52,430 nucleotides of DNA from Streptomyces scabichelini. GTDB taxonomy: Bacteria > Actinomycetota > Actinomycetes > Streptomycetales > Streptomycetaceae. Below, in pieces: positions 33,266 to 41,006 of this stretch. Positions within the stretch are counted from its first letter, which is position 1. Each line of letters starts with the position of its first letter. The position numbers and the translations under genes were made by a program. The stretch covers positions 1 through 52,430 of the forward strand of contig NZ_JAAKZY010000058.1 of assembly GCF_011045015.1 (NCBI RefSeq), given 5' to 3'. The notes beneath the pieces were generated by a model. It saw only the letters and a list, made by a program, of their open reading frames with translations. It did no database searches and was not told where the DNA came from.

Positions 33266-34879
33266 ATGGATGCAGCGTTGACGAGCCCGTCCGACCACAC
33301 TTCCGGCCAGACATCCGGCCGCACTTCCGGTCGCGAAGACACCGGTCCCGATACGGCGCCTTTCCCTCAGGCCCTCATCGATGCCTTCCGCGCGCAGCCG
33401 GACCTGCCCGCCTTCGAGTACCGGGGCCGCCCCGTCCCACGAGGCGAGGTGCTGGAGCTGATCGGCCGGTGCGCCGACGGGCTGCGGGCGGCCGGGCTCG
33501 GACCGGGGCGGTCCGTCGCCGTGGCCACGGACGTGACGCCCGAGGGTTTCGCACTGCTCATCGCGGCGTATCTCGTGGGCTGCCGGGTGACCGGTCTGCG
33601 GCCTCGAATGACCCCGGCCCATCTGGCGTACGTACTCTCCGACGGCATCGACGCCGTCGTGGCCGACGAGACCGGCGCGGACCCGGAGCTGCTGAAAGCG
33701 GCGGGCGACCTTCAGGTGCTGCGGCTGGGACCGGATCTCCTCGACGCCCACCCGGCGCCCACGGGGGAGCTGATCGCCCAGGGGCGTCCCGGCGACATCG
33801 CCATGGTGACGCTGACCAGTGGCAGCACGGGACGGCCCAAGGGCTGCACGCACACCTACGCGTCGCTCGGCCTCAACTGGGCCTGGCAGCCCACGCGTTG
33901 GAGCGACCGGACCGCGCGGCTCGCGGCCGGATACGAGCGGTTCCTGGTCTTCGGCACCCTGACCAGCATGGTGATCTTCGAGCACCTCGGGCTGTGTCTG
34001 CTGGGCGGCGGCACCGCTGTCATCCCTGAGCTGCCGCTCGCCTTCCCGCAGGTCTTCGAGCGCCACCGGATCACCGCGAGCGTGATGACCGTTCCCCGGC
34101 TGTACCACGTGCTGGACGTCCTGCGCACCGACCGGACCGAGACCGGCAGCCTGCGCGCCCTGATCGTCGCCGGTTCCCCGCTCGCCCCGCACCGGCTCGC
34201 GGAGGCGACCCGGCGGCTGGGCCCCGTGGTCCACCAGGGGTACGGGCAGACGGAGGCCGGGATGATCAGCCTCCTCACTCCGGACGACATGGCCGAGTGG
34301 TCCGACGAGGTGTACGACTCCGTGGGCCGCGCGTGGTCCGGCGTGGAGATCGATGTCCGTGACCCCGAACTGCGACCGGTGCCGGTCGGAACGACGGGTG
34401 AGATATGGGTGCGCACCGAGTCCGCGATGTCGGGCTACTGGAAGGACGAGGAGCAGACCGCGGAGGTTCTGCGGGAAGGCTGGGTACGCACCCGCGACGT
34501 CGGACACCTGGACGACCACGGCTTCCTGCGGCTGACCGGCCGGGCCCGTGACGTGATCATCATCAACGCGGTCCTGTACTACGCCGGGGCGATCGAACGC
34601 GCGCTGGCGGCCCATCCCGACGTCGGCGAGGCATACGTCGTCGCCGCGCCGGACGAGGCCACCGGCGAGGCCGCGCACGCCTTCGTCGTCCCGGCCGAGG
34701 GCCGCGAGGGCCGCGAGCCGGATCTCGCCGCCCTGCGCGCGCTCGTCGCCGCGGAGTTGGGCGAGGCCTGCGTCCCCGCCACGATCACCGTGGTGACACA
34801 GGTGCCCCTGGCGCCGAGCGGCAAGCCGAACAAGCGCGCGCTGCTGTCCCAGCTGCCTGGCCCCGAGCCGGCCCCCTGA
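33266..34879 (+). CDS. AMP-dependent acyl-CoA synthetase/ligase
   Basis: 537 residues from ATG at 33266 (GGAGA five bases upstream). The N-terminus carries a short repeat (TSGQTSGRTSGR). ANL motifs are canonical: LTSGSTGRPKGCTH (A3 with its Lys), HQGYGQTEAGM (A5), TRDVGHLDDHGFL (A7), GRARDVIIINAVLYYAGAIE (A8) and APSGKPNKRAL (A10 catalytic Lys). It activates a carboxylate through an acyl-AMP to the CoA thioester; related forms also load carrier proteins, but no carrier gene is present. It is the conventional counterpart of the atypical ligase at 10224. Confidence 0.93.
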   Translation: MDAALTSPSDHTSGQTSGRTSGREDTGPDTAPFPQALIDAFRAQPDLPAFEYRGRPVPRGEVLELIGRCADGLRAAGLGPGRSVAVATDVTPEGFALLIAAYLVGCRVTGLRPRMTPAHLAYVLSDGIDAVVADETGADPELLKAAGDLQVLRLGPDLLDAHPAPTGELIAQGRPGDIAMVTLTSGSTGRPKGCTHTYASLGLNWAWQPTRWSDRTARLAAGYERFLVFGTLTSMVIFEHLGLCLLGGGTAVIPELPLAFPQVFERHRITASVMTVPRLYHVLDVLRTDRTETGSLRALIVAGSPLAPHRLAEATRRLGPVVHQGYGQTEAGMISLLTPDDMAEWSDEVYDSVGRAWSGVEIDVRDPELRPVPVGTTGEIWVRTESAMSGYWKDEEQTAEVLREGWVRTRDVGHLDDHGFLRLTGRARDVIIINAVLYYAGAIERALAAHPDVGEAYVVAAPDEATGEAAHAFVVPAEGREGREPDLAALRALVAAELGEACVPATITVVTQVPLAPSGKPNKRALLSQLPGPEPAP

Positions 34880-34902
34880 GGAGCGTCACCCCCTGAGAAG
34901 CG

Positions 34903-36114
34903 TCACACGACGCCCCGCGCCCGCAGCTCCACGAGCTGATCCTCCGTCACCCCGGCCAGTCGGCCCAGGACTTCGGTGGTGTGCTCGCCCAGCGAGGGCG
35001 GCGGGGCGTAGCCCTCGACGGGCGTTCCCGTGAGCCTGATGGGGCTGGCGAGGAGTGGCAGCCGCCCGGCCACCGGGTCCTCGACCTCCAGCAGCATCTC
35101 CCGGTGCTGGATCTGGGGGTCGGCGAAGACCTCGGGCAGTTCGTTGATCGGGCCGGCCGGGACGTCGTGCGCGTCGAACGCGGCCAGCCACTCGTCCCGC
35201 GTCCTGGTCCGCAGGATCGTCTCCAGTACGGGCACGATCTCGTCCCGGTGGGTGATGCGGGCGGCGGTCGTGGCGAACCGCGGATCCTGGAGCAGGTCGG
35301 TGTGGTCCACCGCCGCGCAGAAGGCCGCGAACTGCTTGTCGTTGCCGGCCACGACGAAGATGGGCTTGTCCGCGCACTCGAACGCCTGCGACGGGATCCC
35401 GCCGTAGCCGCCGTTGCCCCGGCGCCGCGGGACCTCGCCGGAGACCAGGTAGTTCATCGCGAAGTGCGAGAGCGTGGCGAGCCCGCAGTCCAGCAGGGAA
35501 AGATCGATGAACTGGCCCTCGCCGGTGGCGTCCCGGTGCCGCAGGGCCGCCAGGATCGCGGTGGACGCGTACAGCCCGGTGAGGATGTCGACCATGCTGA
35601 TGCCGACCTTCATCGGCTCGTGAGGATGCCCCGAGACGCTCATCATCCCGGACATGGCCTGGAAGATGCCGTCGTAGCCGGGGCGCTGGGCGTAGGGGCC
35701 ACTCTGGCCGAAGCCGGTGACGGAGAGATAGACCAGCCGGGGGTTGAGCGCCCGCAGGCTCTCCTGGTCGAGGCCGTACTTCGCCAGGGTGCCCGCGCGG
35801 TAGTTCTCGACGACGACGTCCGACCGTGCGGCCAGCGCGCGGATCAGCTCCTGCCCCTCGGCGGTGGCGTGGTTGACGGTGACCGACTTCTTGTTGCGGT
35901 TGCAGGCGAGGAAGAACGCCGCGGTGTCCGTCGGCTCGCCGTCCTGGTCGGTGAGGAACGGGGGCCCGTACGTCCGTGAGTCGTCGCCGACTCCGGGGCG
36001 CTCGATTTTGATCACCTCCGCGCCCAGGTCGGCGAGCGTCTGGGTGGCGAGCGGTGCCGCGAGGATACGGGACAGATCGAGGACGCGGATCCCGGCCAGA
36101 GCGGTCGACGGCAT
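34903..36114 (-). CDS. CaiB/BaiF family CoA-transferase (type III)
   Basis: 403 residues from ATG at 36114, chosen for GGGAGG six bases upstream; the frame stays open to 36159 but that part lies in the AT-rich promoter zone. Features: LDLSRILAAPLATQTLADLGAEVIKIE, NRNKKSVTVN, catalytic Asp in RPGYDGIFQAMSG, and LGEHTTEVLGRLAG. Typical of formyl-CoA/succinyl-CoA:carboxylate transferases. Single-gene minus unit, convergent with the ligase and divergent from the thioesterase operon; both activation routes (ligase and transferase) therefore lie side by side. Confidence 0.94.
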   Translation of the reverse strand: MPSTALAGIRVLDLSRILAAPLATQTLADLGAEVIKIERPGVGDDSRTYGPPFLTDQDGEPTDTAAFFLACNRNKKSVTVNHATAEGQELIRALAARSDVVVENYRAGTLAKYGLDQESLRALNPRLVYLSVTGFGQSGPYAQRPGYDGIFQAMSGMMSVSGHPHEPMKVGISMVDILTGLYASTAILAALRHRDATGEGQFIDLSLLDCGLATLSHFAMNYLVSGEVPRRRGNGGYGGIPSQAFECADKPIFVVAGNDKQFAAFCAAVDHTDLLQDPRFATTAARITHRDEIVPVLETILRTRTRDEWLAAFDAHDVPAGPINELPEVFADPQIQHREMLLEVEDPVAGRLPLLASPIRLTGTPVEGYAPPPSLGEHTTEVLGRLAGVTEDQLVELRARGVV

Positions 36115-36140
36115 CAAGAGCCTCCCGTTCAAGGTGAATG

Positions 36141-36160
36141 AGTTATATAAATAATACATC
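36141..36160. promoter_or_regulatory. AT-rich regulon-like element A, CoA-transferase side
   Basis: AGTTATATAAATAATACATC, related to AGTTATCTAATA of the GntR-gene site. Located 27 bases upstream of the CoA-transferase ATG, on the promoter side of that minus-strand gene. Confidence 0.45.
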
Positions 36161-36205
36161 TGTTGGGGTCGTCGTGACCCTCATGATTGCTCCAACTAAC
36201 CAAAT

Positions 36206-36220
36206 CATGTAACTATATGG
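36206..36220. promoter_or_regulatory. AT-rich regulon-like element B, thioesterase side
   Basis: The reverse complement reads ATAGTTACATGAT, matching ATAGTTATCTAAT at most positions. Located about 40 bases upstream of the thioesterase ATG, giving each divergent gene its own element. Confidence 0.4.
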
Positions 36221-36257
36221 TCCCTGGGCTGAGGAGCCGAGACTGGAAGGTGCGCGG

Positions 36258-36752
36258 ATGACCGTCACAGCGAGGACCCTCACCGACCAGGAACAACGCG
36301 AGCGCCGCGAGTGGTTCCGGACCCGCTGGGAACGTGGGGTCAAGTTCAACCGCAGCGCCGGCATGCGCGTACTGCGCTGGGACCCGGACGGCATCGAGAT
36401 GACCCTGCCCTACGCCGAAACGCTGTCGGCCCACGAAGGCGTCTTCCACGGCGGAGTCGTCTCGGCGCTCATCGACGCCGCGGGCTCGGGAGCCGTGATC
36501 GCCGGCCACGACTTCACCAAGGGCAGCATGCTCAGCACCGTGTCCATGTCGGTGCAGTACCTCTCGCCCGCGCGGGGCCAGGAGGCCATCGCGTACGCGC
36601 GCTGCGTGAGACGAGGCCATCGGCTGCACTTCGCCGAGGTCGACGTACGCATGCCGGACGGCCGGGTCTGCGCCCGGGGCCAGGTCGTGGTGAGCATCTC
36701 CGGGGAGCGGCCCGGCGTCGGCGACCCCGTCGAACCCTTTTCCGAGGAGTGA
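36258..36752 (+). CDS. PaaI-type hot-dog thioesterase
   Basis: 164 residues from ATG with GGAAGG about eight bases upstream. Hot-dog fold with the PaaI signature HEGVFHGGVVSALIDAAGSGAV (HGG loop), SMSVQYLSPARGQEAIAYARCVRRGHRLHFAEVDV. It hydrolyses acyl-CoA thioesters and could relieve stalled CoA intermediates. First gene of the plus operon to 39696, four bases before the crotonase start. Confidence 0.92.
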   Translation: MTVTARTLTDQEQRERREWFRTRWERGVKFNRSAGMRVLRWDPDGIEMTLPYAETLSAHEGVFHGGVVSALIDAAGSGAVIAGHDFTKGSMLSTVSMSVQYLSPARGQEAIAYARCVRRGHRLHFAEVDVRMPDGRVCARGQVVVSISGERPGVGDPVEPFSEE

Positions 36753-36756
36753 CACG

Positions 36757-37602
36757 ATGACCGAACAGCCCACAGAAGACCTGGTGTTGTACGAGGTCGA
36801 CGAGGACGGTGTCGCCACCGTGACCCTCAACAGGCCCGAGCGCAAGAACGCGTGGAGCATCCCCATGGAGCAGCGGTTCTTCGCGCTCCTGGACGAGGCC
36901 GCGGCCGACCCCGCCGTCCGCGTGGTCGTCATCACCGGGGCGGGCAAGGCGTTCTGCCCCGGGATGGACGTCCAGCGCCTCGAGCAGAACGCCCAGCCCG
37001 GGCAGTCCCTCAACCTCCAGGCCCGCGTGCCCATGTACAGCCGGCGGACCATGCCGAAGCCCCTGATCGCCGCCGTCAACGGCGCCTGCGCGGGCATCGG
37101 CCTCATCCAGGCGTTGATCTGCGATGTCCGCTTCGCCGCCCGCGGCGCCCGCTTCACCACCGCCTTCACCCGGCGCGGACTGGCCGGCGAGTACAACCTG
37201 CCGTACGTGCTGCCGCGCGTCATCGGCCTGGAGAACGCCCTCGACCTGCTGCTCTCCGGACGCGTCTTCGACGCCGACGAGGCGAAGGAGCTGGGGTTGG
37301 TCAGTCGCGTCGTCGACCCTGACCAACTCCTCGACGCCGCCCGCGCCTACGCCCGCGACATCGCCCGCAACTGCTCCCCGCGCGCCATGGCCGTCGTACG
37401 CCACCAGGTGTACGGCGACCTCGACCGCGGCTTCACCGACGCCCTGGCCCGCAGCTACTCGGCGATGGAGTTCTTCGCGGGCTCGCCGGACTTCCGCGAG
37501 GGGGTGGCGAGCTTCGTGGAGAAGCGGGAGCCCAAGTTCGAGGGCCTGCCCCCGGACTTCGACCCGGACGAGGCGACACGCGACGCGTTCCTCCCGTACT
37601 GA
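36757..37602 (+). CDS. Enoyl-CoA hydratase/isomerase (crotonase)
   Basis: 281 residues (GAGGAG upstream). FCPGMDVQRL and GACAGIGLIQALICDVRFA form the oxyanion-hole segments. The acidic residue lies in RRGLAGEYNLPYVLPR, as in the 23862 and 45516 proteins, not at the classical Glu144/164 sites. It is closely similar to the protein at 45516 (both MTE-x-P start, NGACAGIG core), indicating a recent duplication. Followed by a MaoC pair in the same operon. Confidence 0.92.
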   Translation: MTEQPTEDLVLYEVDEDGVATVTLNRPERKNAWSIPMEQRFFALLDEAAADPAVRVVVITGAGKAFCPGMDVQRLEQNAQPGQSLNLQARVPMYSRRTMPKPLIAAVNGACAGIGLIQALICDVRFAARGARFTTAFTRRGLAGEYNLPYVLPRVIGLENALDLLLSGRVFDADEAKELGLVSRVVDPDQLLDAARAYARDIARNCSPRAMAVVRHQVYGDLDRGFTDALARSYSAMEFFAGSPDFREGVASFVEKREPKFEGLPPDFDPDEATRDAFLPY

Positions 37603-37650
37603 CACCAACTGACGTCTGCCAGACGCTTATGACCACGAGGAGCACGAACG

Positions 37651-38133
37651 ATGACAGGGCAGCCGTTTCCCGTCGAGGCCGGGCACATCATGATGTTCGC
37701 CCGGGCCATCGGCGACGAGAACCCGGCGTACGAGCATCTCGCCCCGCCGACCTTCACCTGGGCGAGCGCCCACTTCGACCCCGACTACCGTCTGCGGCCG
37801 AAGCCGGGCCAGGAGTGGTTCGGCTCCGGAGGCGGTCCGGGTGTGATGCCGGAGGGCGGCGGAGGGCTGCACGCCGAGCAGCACTTCGAGTACCACCGTC
37901 CGGTACGCGTCGGAGAGACGCTGTACGCGCACACCGTGCCGGGCCGCAGCTGGGAGAAGCAGGGCCGCACGGGGCGCCTGCTGTTCAGCGAACGCATCAC
38001 CGAGTACCGGGACGCCGACGGCGAACCGGTCGTCAGCGCCCGGACCGTGGCCGTCGTGCCCGAGGGCCCTGCCACCCCGAAGTCCGAGGAACCCGAACCC
38101 GCCACTGGTGCCACCGGGAAGGAAGACGCCTGA
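37651..38133 (+). CDS. MaoC N-terminal-type (FAS1-like) dehydratase subunit
   Basis: 160 residues from ATG (GAGGAG nine bases upstream). N-terminal hot-dog half: AGHIMMFARAIGDENPAYEH, PPTFTWASAHFDPDYRLRP, FEYHRPVRVGETLYAHTVPG. The catalytic Asp-x4-His is absent, which is typical of the non-catalytic half of split hydratases such as the ChsH2 N-terminal domain. The stop overlaps the next MaoC gene (TGATG), as expected for two subunits of one heteromer. Confidence 0.88.
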   Translation: MTGQPFPVEAGHIMMFARAIGDENPAYEHLAPPTFTWASAHFDPDYRLRPKPGQEWFGSGGGPGVMPEGGGGLHAEQHFEYHRPVRVGETLYAHTVPGRSWEKQGRTGRLLFSERITEYRDADGEPVVSARTVAVVPEGPATPKSEEPEPATGATGKEDA

Positions 38134-38555
38134 TGAGCCCGCACGTGGATGACATCAAGGTCGGCGAGAGCCGCGAGAACGTGCTCGTCGACGATCTCAA
38201 GCGCACCCGGATCGTCCAGTACGCGGGCGCCTCCGGCGACTTCAACCCCCTCCACACCGACCACGTCTTCGCCACCGAGGCCGCCGGCTACCCCGGCGTC
38301 TTCGCCCACGGCATGATGACCATGGGCATGACCGGGCGGGTCCTCACCGACTGGGTCGGCGTCGAGCCGCTGCTGAACTACGGTGTGCGCTTCAAGGCGC
38401 AGGTGTGGCCGGGCGACACCCTGACCGCCACGGCGACCGTCGAGTCCGTCGAGGACACACCGGCCGGACCGGTCGCCCACTTCTCGCTGCGCACCGTCAA
38501 CCAACACGGCGCCGAGGTGGTCACCGGTACCGCGACGGTCCGTCTGGAGTCCTGA
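38133..38555 (+). CDS. MaoC dehydratase, catalytic subunit
   Basis: 140 residues from ATG at 38133. The hydratase-2 catalytic motif is intact in ASGDFNPLHTDHVFA (Asp and His five residues apart), and FAHGMMTMGMTGRVLTDW completes the hot-dog helix. It should add water to a trans-enoyl-CoA giving the R-hydroxy product. Pairing with the upstream catalytically empty partner resembles ChsH1-ChsH2 of cholesterol side-chain degradation. Confidence 0.92.
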   Translation: MSPHVDDIKVGESRENVLVDDLKRTRIVQYAGASGDFNPLHTDHVFATEAAGYPGVFAHGMMTMGMTGRVLTDWVGVEPLLNYGVRFKAQVWPGDTLTATATVESVEDTPAGPVAHFSLRTVNQHGAEVVTGTATVRLES

Positions 38556-38556
38556 C

Positions 38557-39696
38557 ATGCCCGACCAGTCGGCGGTTGACCACTCGCTCGTGGCGCCTGA
38601 GACCGTGAGTGTCGACCCGCACCGGCTCGACGTACTGCTGCGCCGCATCAGGCTCGAAGTGGAGCACGGCCCGCTTCCGTCGGCGCAGGTCGCCGTCGCC
38701 AGGGGCGGCCGGCTGGTGGCGTACGAGACGTGGGGTGACGCCGGTCCCGACACCCGCTACATCCTGCAGTCCGTCGGCCGCTCGATCGTCGCCGGCGCCG
38801 TGTGGAAGTTGATGGGCGACGGACTGCTCGACGTCGATGAGCAAGTCGCCGCGATCATCCCGGAGTTCGCCCCGAACGGGAAGGAGACGGTGACGGTCGA
38901 GCAGGTGCTCACGCACACCGCCGGCTTCCCCTTCGCCCCGCTGGGTTACCCGAAGATGCTCGAACGGGAGCAGCGGCTCGCCGCCTTCGGCCGCTGGCGC
39001 CTCGACTATCCGCCCGGCAGCCGCTTCCAGTTCCATCTCACCTCGGCCGCCTGGCTGATCGCCGAGATCACCGAGCGGCGTACGGGGCTGTCCTTCGCCG
39101 ATTACCTGCGCGAGCGGATCGTACGGCCGCTGGGCCTGACCTCGATCGAACTGGGCGTCCCGGTCGACCGTCAGCCCGGCACGGTCGCTCCGATGACCGC
39201 CACCGACCGCACCGACGACGACCAGGAACCCGATCCCTGGGGCCCCTGGTACCTCTCCGACCCGCGGGTGTTGGCGGCAGGCGAACCCAGTCACGCACTC
39301 GTCGCCACCGCCGCCGATGTCGCCCTGTACTTCCAGGCGTTGCAGCACTCGGGCCTGTGGAAGCCGGAAGCGGTGGCCGAGGGAACCAGGATCCGGCTGA
39401 CGGAGCACCCGTACGGCGATCAGCTCTACGGCGGCGGGGGCGGCCGGCGTACGAGCATGGGACTGTTCGTCACCGTCGCCGGCCCCGACGCGGGCAGTCA
39501 ACTCCCGTCCACCGGCTCGCCGTCGCTCTTCGGGAGTGCCGGAGCGGCGTACCAACTGGGCTTCATGGACCCGGAGACAGGGCTGTCCTTCGCCTTGCTG
39601 AGCAACGGCTACCCGCTCGCCGGTTACGACCACTCGCGGCGCGGCACCGCACTGCTCACCAACATCGCGAACCTGGCGGCGGACCTGGTCGACTGA
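38557..39696 (+). CDS. Serine beta-lactamase-fold hydrolase (EstB/class C-like), atypical active site
   Basis: 379 residues; ATG one base after the MaoC stop. Beta-lactamase-like fold: RLDVLLRRIRLEVEHGPLPSAQVAVARGGRLV, VTVEQVLTHTAGFP, FADYLRERIVRPLGL, GSAGAAYQLGFMDPETGLSFALLSNGYP. The nucleophile motif SxxK reads SVGR (Lys replaced by Arg), and the His of the HxG-type motif is Ser. Esterase activity may be altered or absent. Its operon position after the MaoC pair suggests a pathway-linked hydrolase rather than antibiotic resistance. Confidence 0.88.
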   Translation: MPDQSAVDHSLVAPETVSVDPHRLDVLLRRIRLEVEHGPLPSAQVAVARGGRLVAYETWGDAGPDTRYILQSVGRSIVAGAVWKLMGDGLLDVDEQVAAIIPEFAPNGKETVTVEQVLTHTAGFPFAPLGYPKMLEREQRLAAFGRWRLDYPPGSRFQFHLTSAAWLIAEITERRTGLSFADYLRERIVRPLGLTSIELGVPVDRQPGTVAPMTATDRTDDDQEPDPWGPWYLSDPRVLAAGEPSHALVATAADVALYFQALQHSGLWKPEAVAEGTRIRLTEHPYGDQLYGGGGGRRTSMGLFVTVAGPDAGSQLPSTGSPSLFGSAGAAYQLGFMDPETGLSFALLSNGYPLAGYDHSRRGTALLTNIANLAADLVD

Positions 39697-39735
39697 CCGG
39701 ATCCGCCGCCAGGCGGGGACTGCGGGACTGAACGC

Positions 39736-40923
39736 TCAGCGGCTCACCAGCTGCTGGGCGTTGTTGTACATGATGTCGTCCTGCACCGACTCGTCCAGTT
39801 CCGCGATGAGCTTGCGGTAGTCGGCGGGGTTCGCGATGCCCTCGGCGTGCGGGTAGTCCGAGCCCATGACAAGGGACTCGTGGTAGCCGAGTCGCTTCAC
39901 CAGGCTGGGGATGTCGTCCTCCGGATAGGGCACCACGCGGATGTGTTTGCGGAACACCTGGCTGGGCCGCTCGGACAACTGCCCCCCGATCCACGGTCCG
40001 TTGCGGCCCATGCCCCGGCTCTTGTCCATGTGCCGGACGAAGTGCGGGACCCACTCGGCGCCGAACTCGGAGACCAGGACGTTGATGTCGGGGAACCGCT
40101 CGAAGAGGTTGTCGAAGATGAGCGCGGAGAGCGTCTCCTCGATCGGGCGCTGGCCGTACGTGTTCATCCACTGCCAGGCGGACATGCGGAAGTGGATCGG
40201 GTTCGGGTCATGACCCCAGGCGGGGGCCACGTGGGAGTTGTAGTAGAACTCGCTGATGTGGTAGCAGACACTGGCCTTGGCCTCGTTGACCAGCTTCCAG
40301 AACGGGTCGAAGTACGGGTCGCCCGGTGAGCGGCCGTACTGCGGCCCGGTCGGCAGCATGATGAACCGGGCGCCCTTCTCCAGGACGAACTCCAGCTCCT
40401 TCACCGCGCTGTCCAGATCGCGCAGCGAGAGCAGGGCGGGGGAGTAGATGCGGCCCTGGTGGTCGAAGCCCCACACCTCGTCCATGTAGCGGTTGAACGA
40501 GTGGTAGTTGGCGTAGAGCGGCTCGACTCCGCGTACGTACTCCTCGGCGACCAGCGCCCAGCCGCCGGGGTACATGATCGTCTGGTCCAGGCCCTGCTCG
40601 TCCATGACCCGCAGCCGTGCCTCGCGGTTCTGGTACGCCTCGTGCATGGGCTCGAACTGGTACGTCTCCTCCGGGTTGCCCGAGGCCATCGCCTTGAGCA
40701 TCTCCTTGAGCGAGCCCGGCCGGTAGACCTGCCCGAACTCCGGCTCAAGACAGACCACGATCCGGTCTCCCGCGAGGATGACCTCCCGGCCGTCCGGCAG
40801 CGTCACGGGGGCCACGGCCTGACCGAGGTACTCCTTGGGGAGGTAGCGGGTGAAGGAATCCCGCTCCTCGTACATGTGCTGGTCACAGTCGAAGATCCGC
40901 TTGCGCTGTTCGGCCATCGCCAT
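39736..40923 (-). CDS. Amidohydrolase_2 family protein (ACMSD-like)
   Basis: 395 residues from ATG at 40923 (GGGAGG eight bases upstream). TIM-barrel metal site: DCDQH at residues 12-16, His in CYHISEFYYNSH, SEFGAEWVPHFVRHMD, and Asp in MGSDYPHAEG. Family members decarboxylate or hydrolyse carboxylated substrates (ACMSD, gamma-resorcylate decarboxylase) and are frequent in actinobacterial acyl-CoA and aromatic catabolism. Single-gene unit under the second copy of the composite regulon element, so it belongs to the island's regulon. Confidence 0.92.
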   Translation of the reverse strand: MAMAEQRKRIFDCDQHMYEERDSFTRYLPKEYLGQAVAPVTLPDGREVILAGDRIVVCLEPEFGQVYRPGSLKEMLKAMASGNPEETYQFEPMHEAYQNREARLRVMDEQGLDQTIMYPGGWALVAEEYVRGVEPLYANYHSFNRYMDEVWGFDHQGRIYSPALLSLRDLDSAVKELEFVLEKGARFIMLPTGPQYGRSPGDPYFDPFWKLVNEAKASVCYHISEFYYNSHVAPAWGHDPNPIHFRMSAWQWMNTYGQRPIEETLSALIFDNLFERFPDINVLVSEFGAEWVPHFVRHMDKSRGMGRNGPWIGGQLSERPSQVFRKHIRVVPYPEDDIPSLVKRLGYHESLVMGSDYPHAEGIANPADYRKLIAELDESVQDDIMYNNAQQLVSR

Positions 40924-40948
40924 CGCCGTTGCCTCCCGACCCAGAGCT

Positions 40949-40980
40949 ATTCAGTGCTCCTCCTATAATTATCTAACTGT
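40949..40980. promoter_or_regulatory. Conserved composite element (copy 2): ATTCAGTG + 18-bp AT-rich core
   Basis: ATTCAGTG (40949-40956), six variable bases, CTATAATTATCTAACTGT (40963-40980): the second block is identical over 18 bases to 29251-29268 and the spacing is the same. It lies 25 bases upstream of the amidohydrolase start, in the same orientation relative to its minus-strand gene as copy 1 is to the crotonase at 28399. Confidence 0.75.
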
Positions 40981-41006
40981 TTCAAGAGTGCAAGTGAGAG
41001 GGCGGG

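Noticed and set aside
38557..39696. Antibiotic-resistance beta-lactamase
   Set aside because: No signal peptide, motifs are degenerate, and the gene is embedded in an acyl-CoA operon; esterase-like hydrolase is more likely.
39703..39716. Short hairpin CCGCC-GCCA-GGCGG between convergent genes as a terminator
   Set aside because: A 5-bp stem is expected by chance in GC-rich DNA; not strong enough to annotate.
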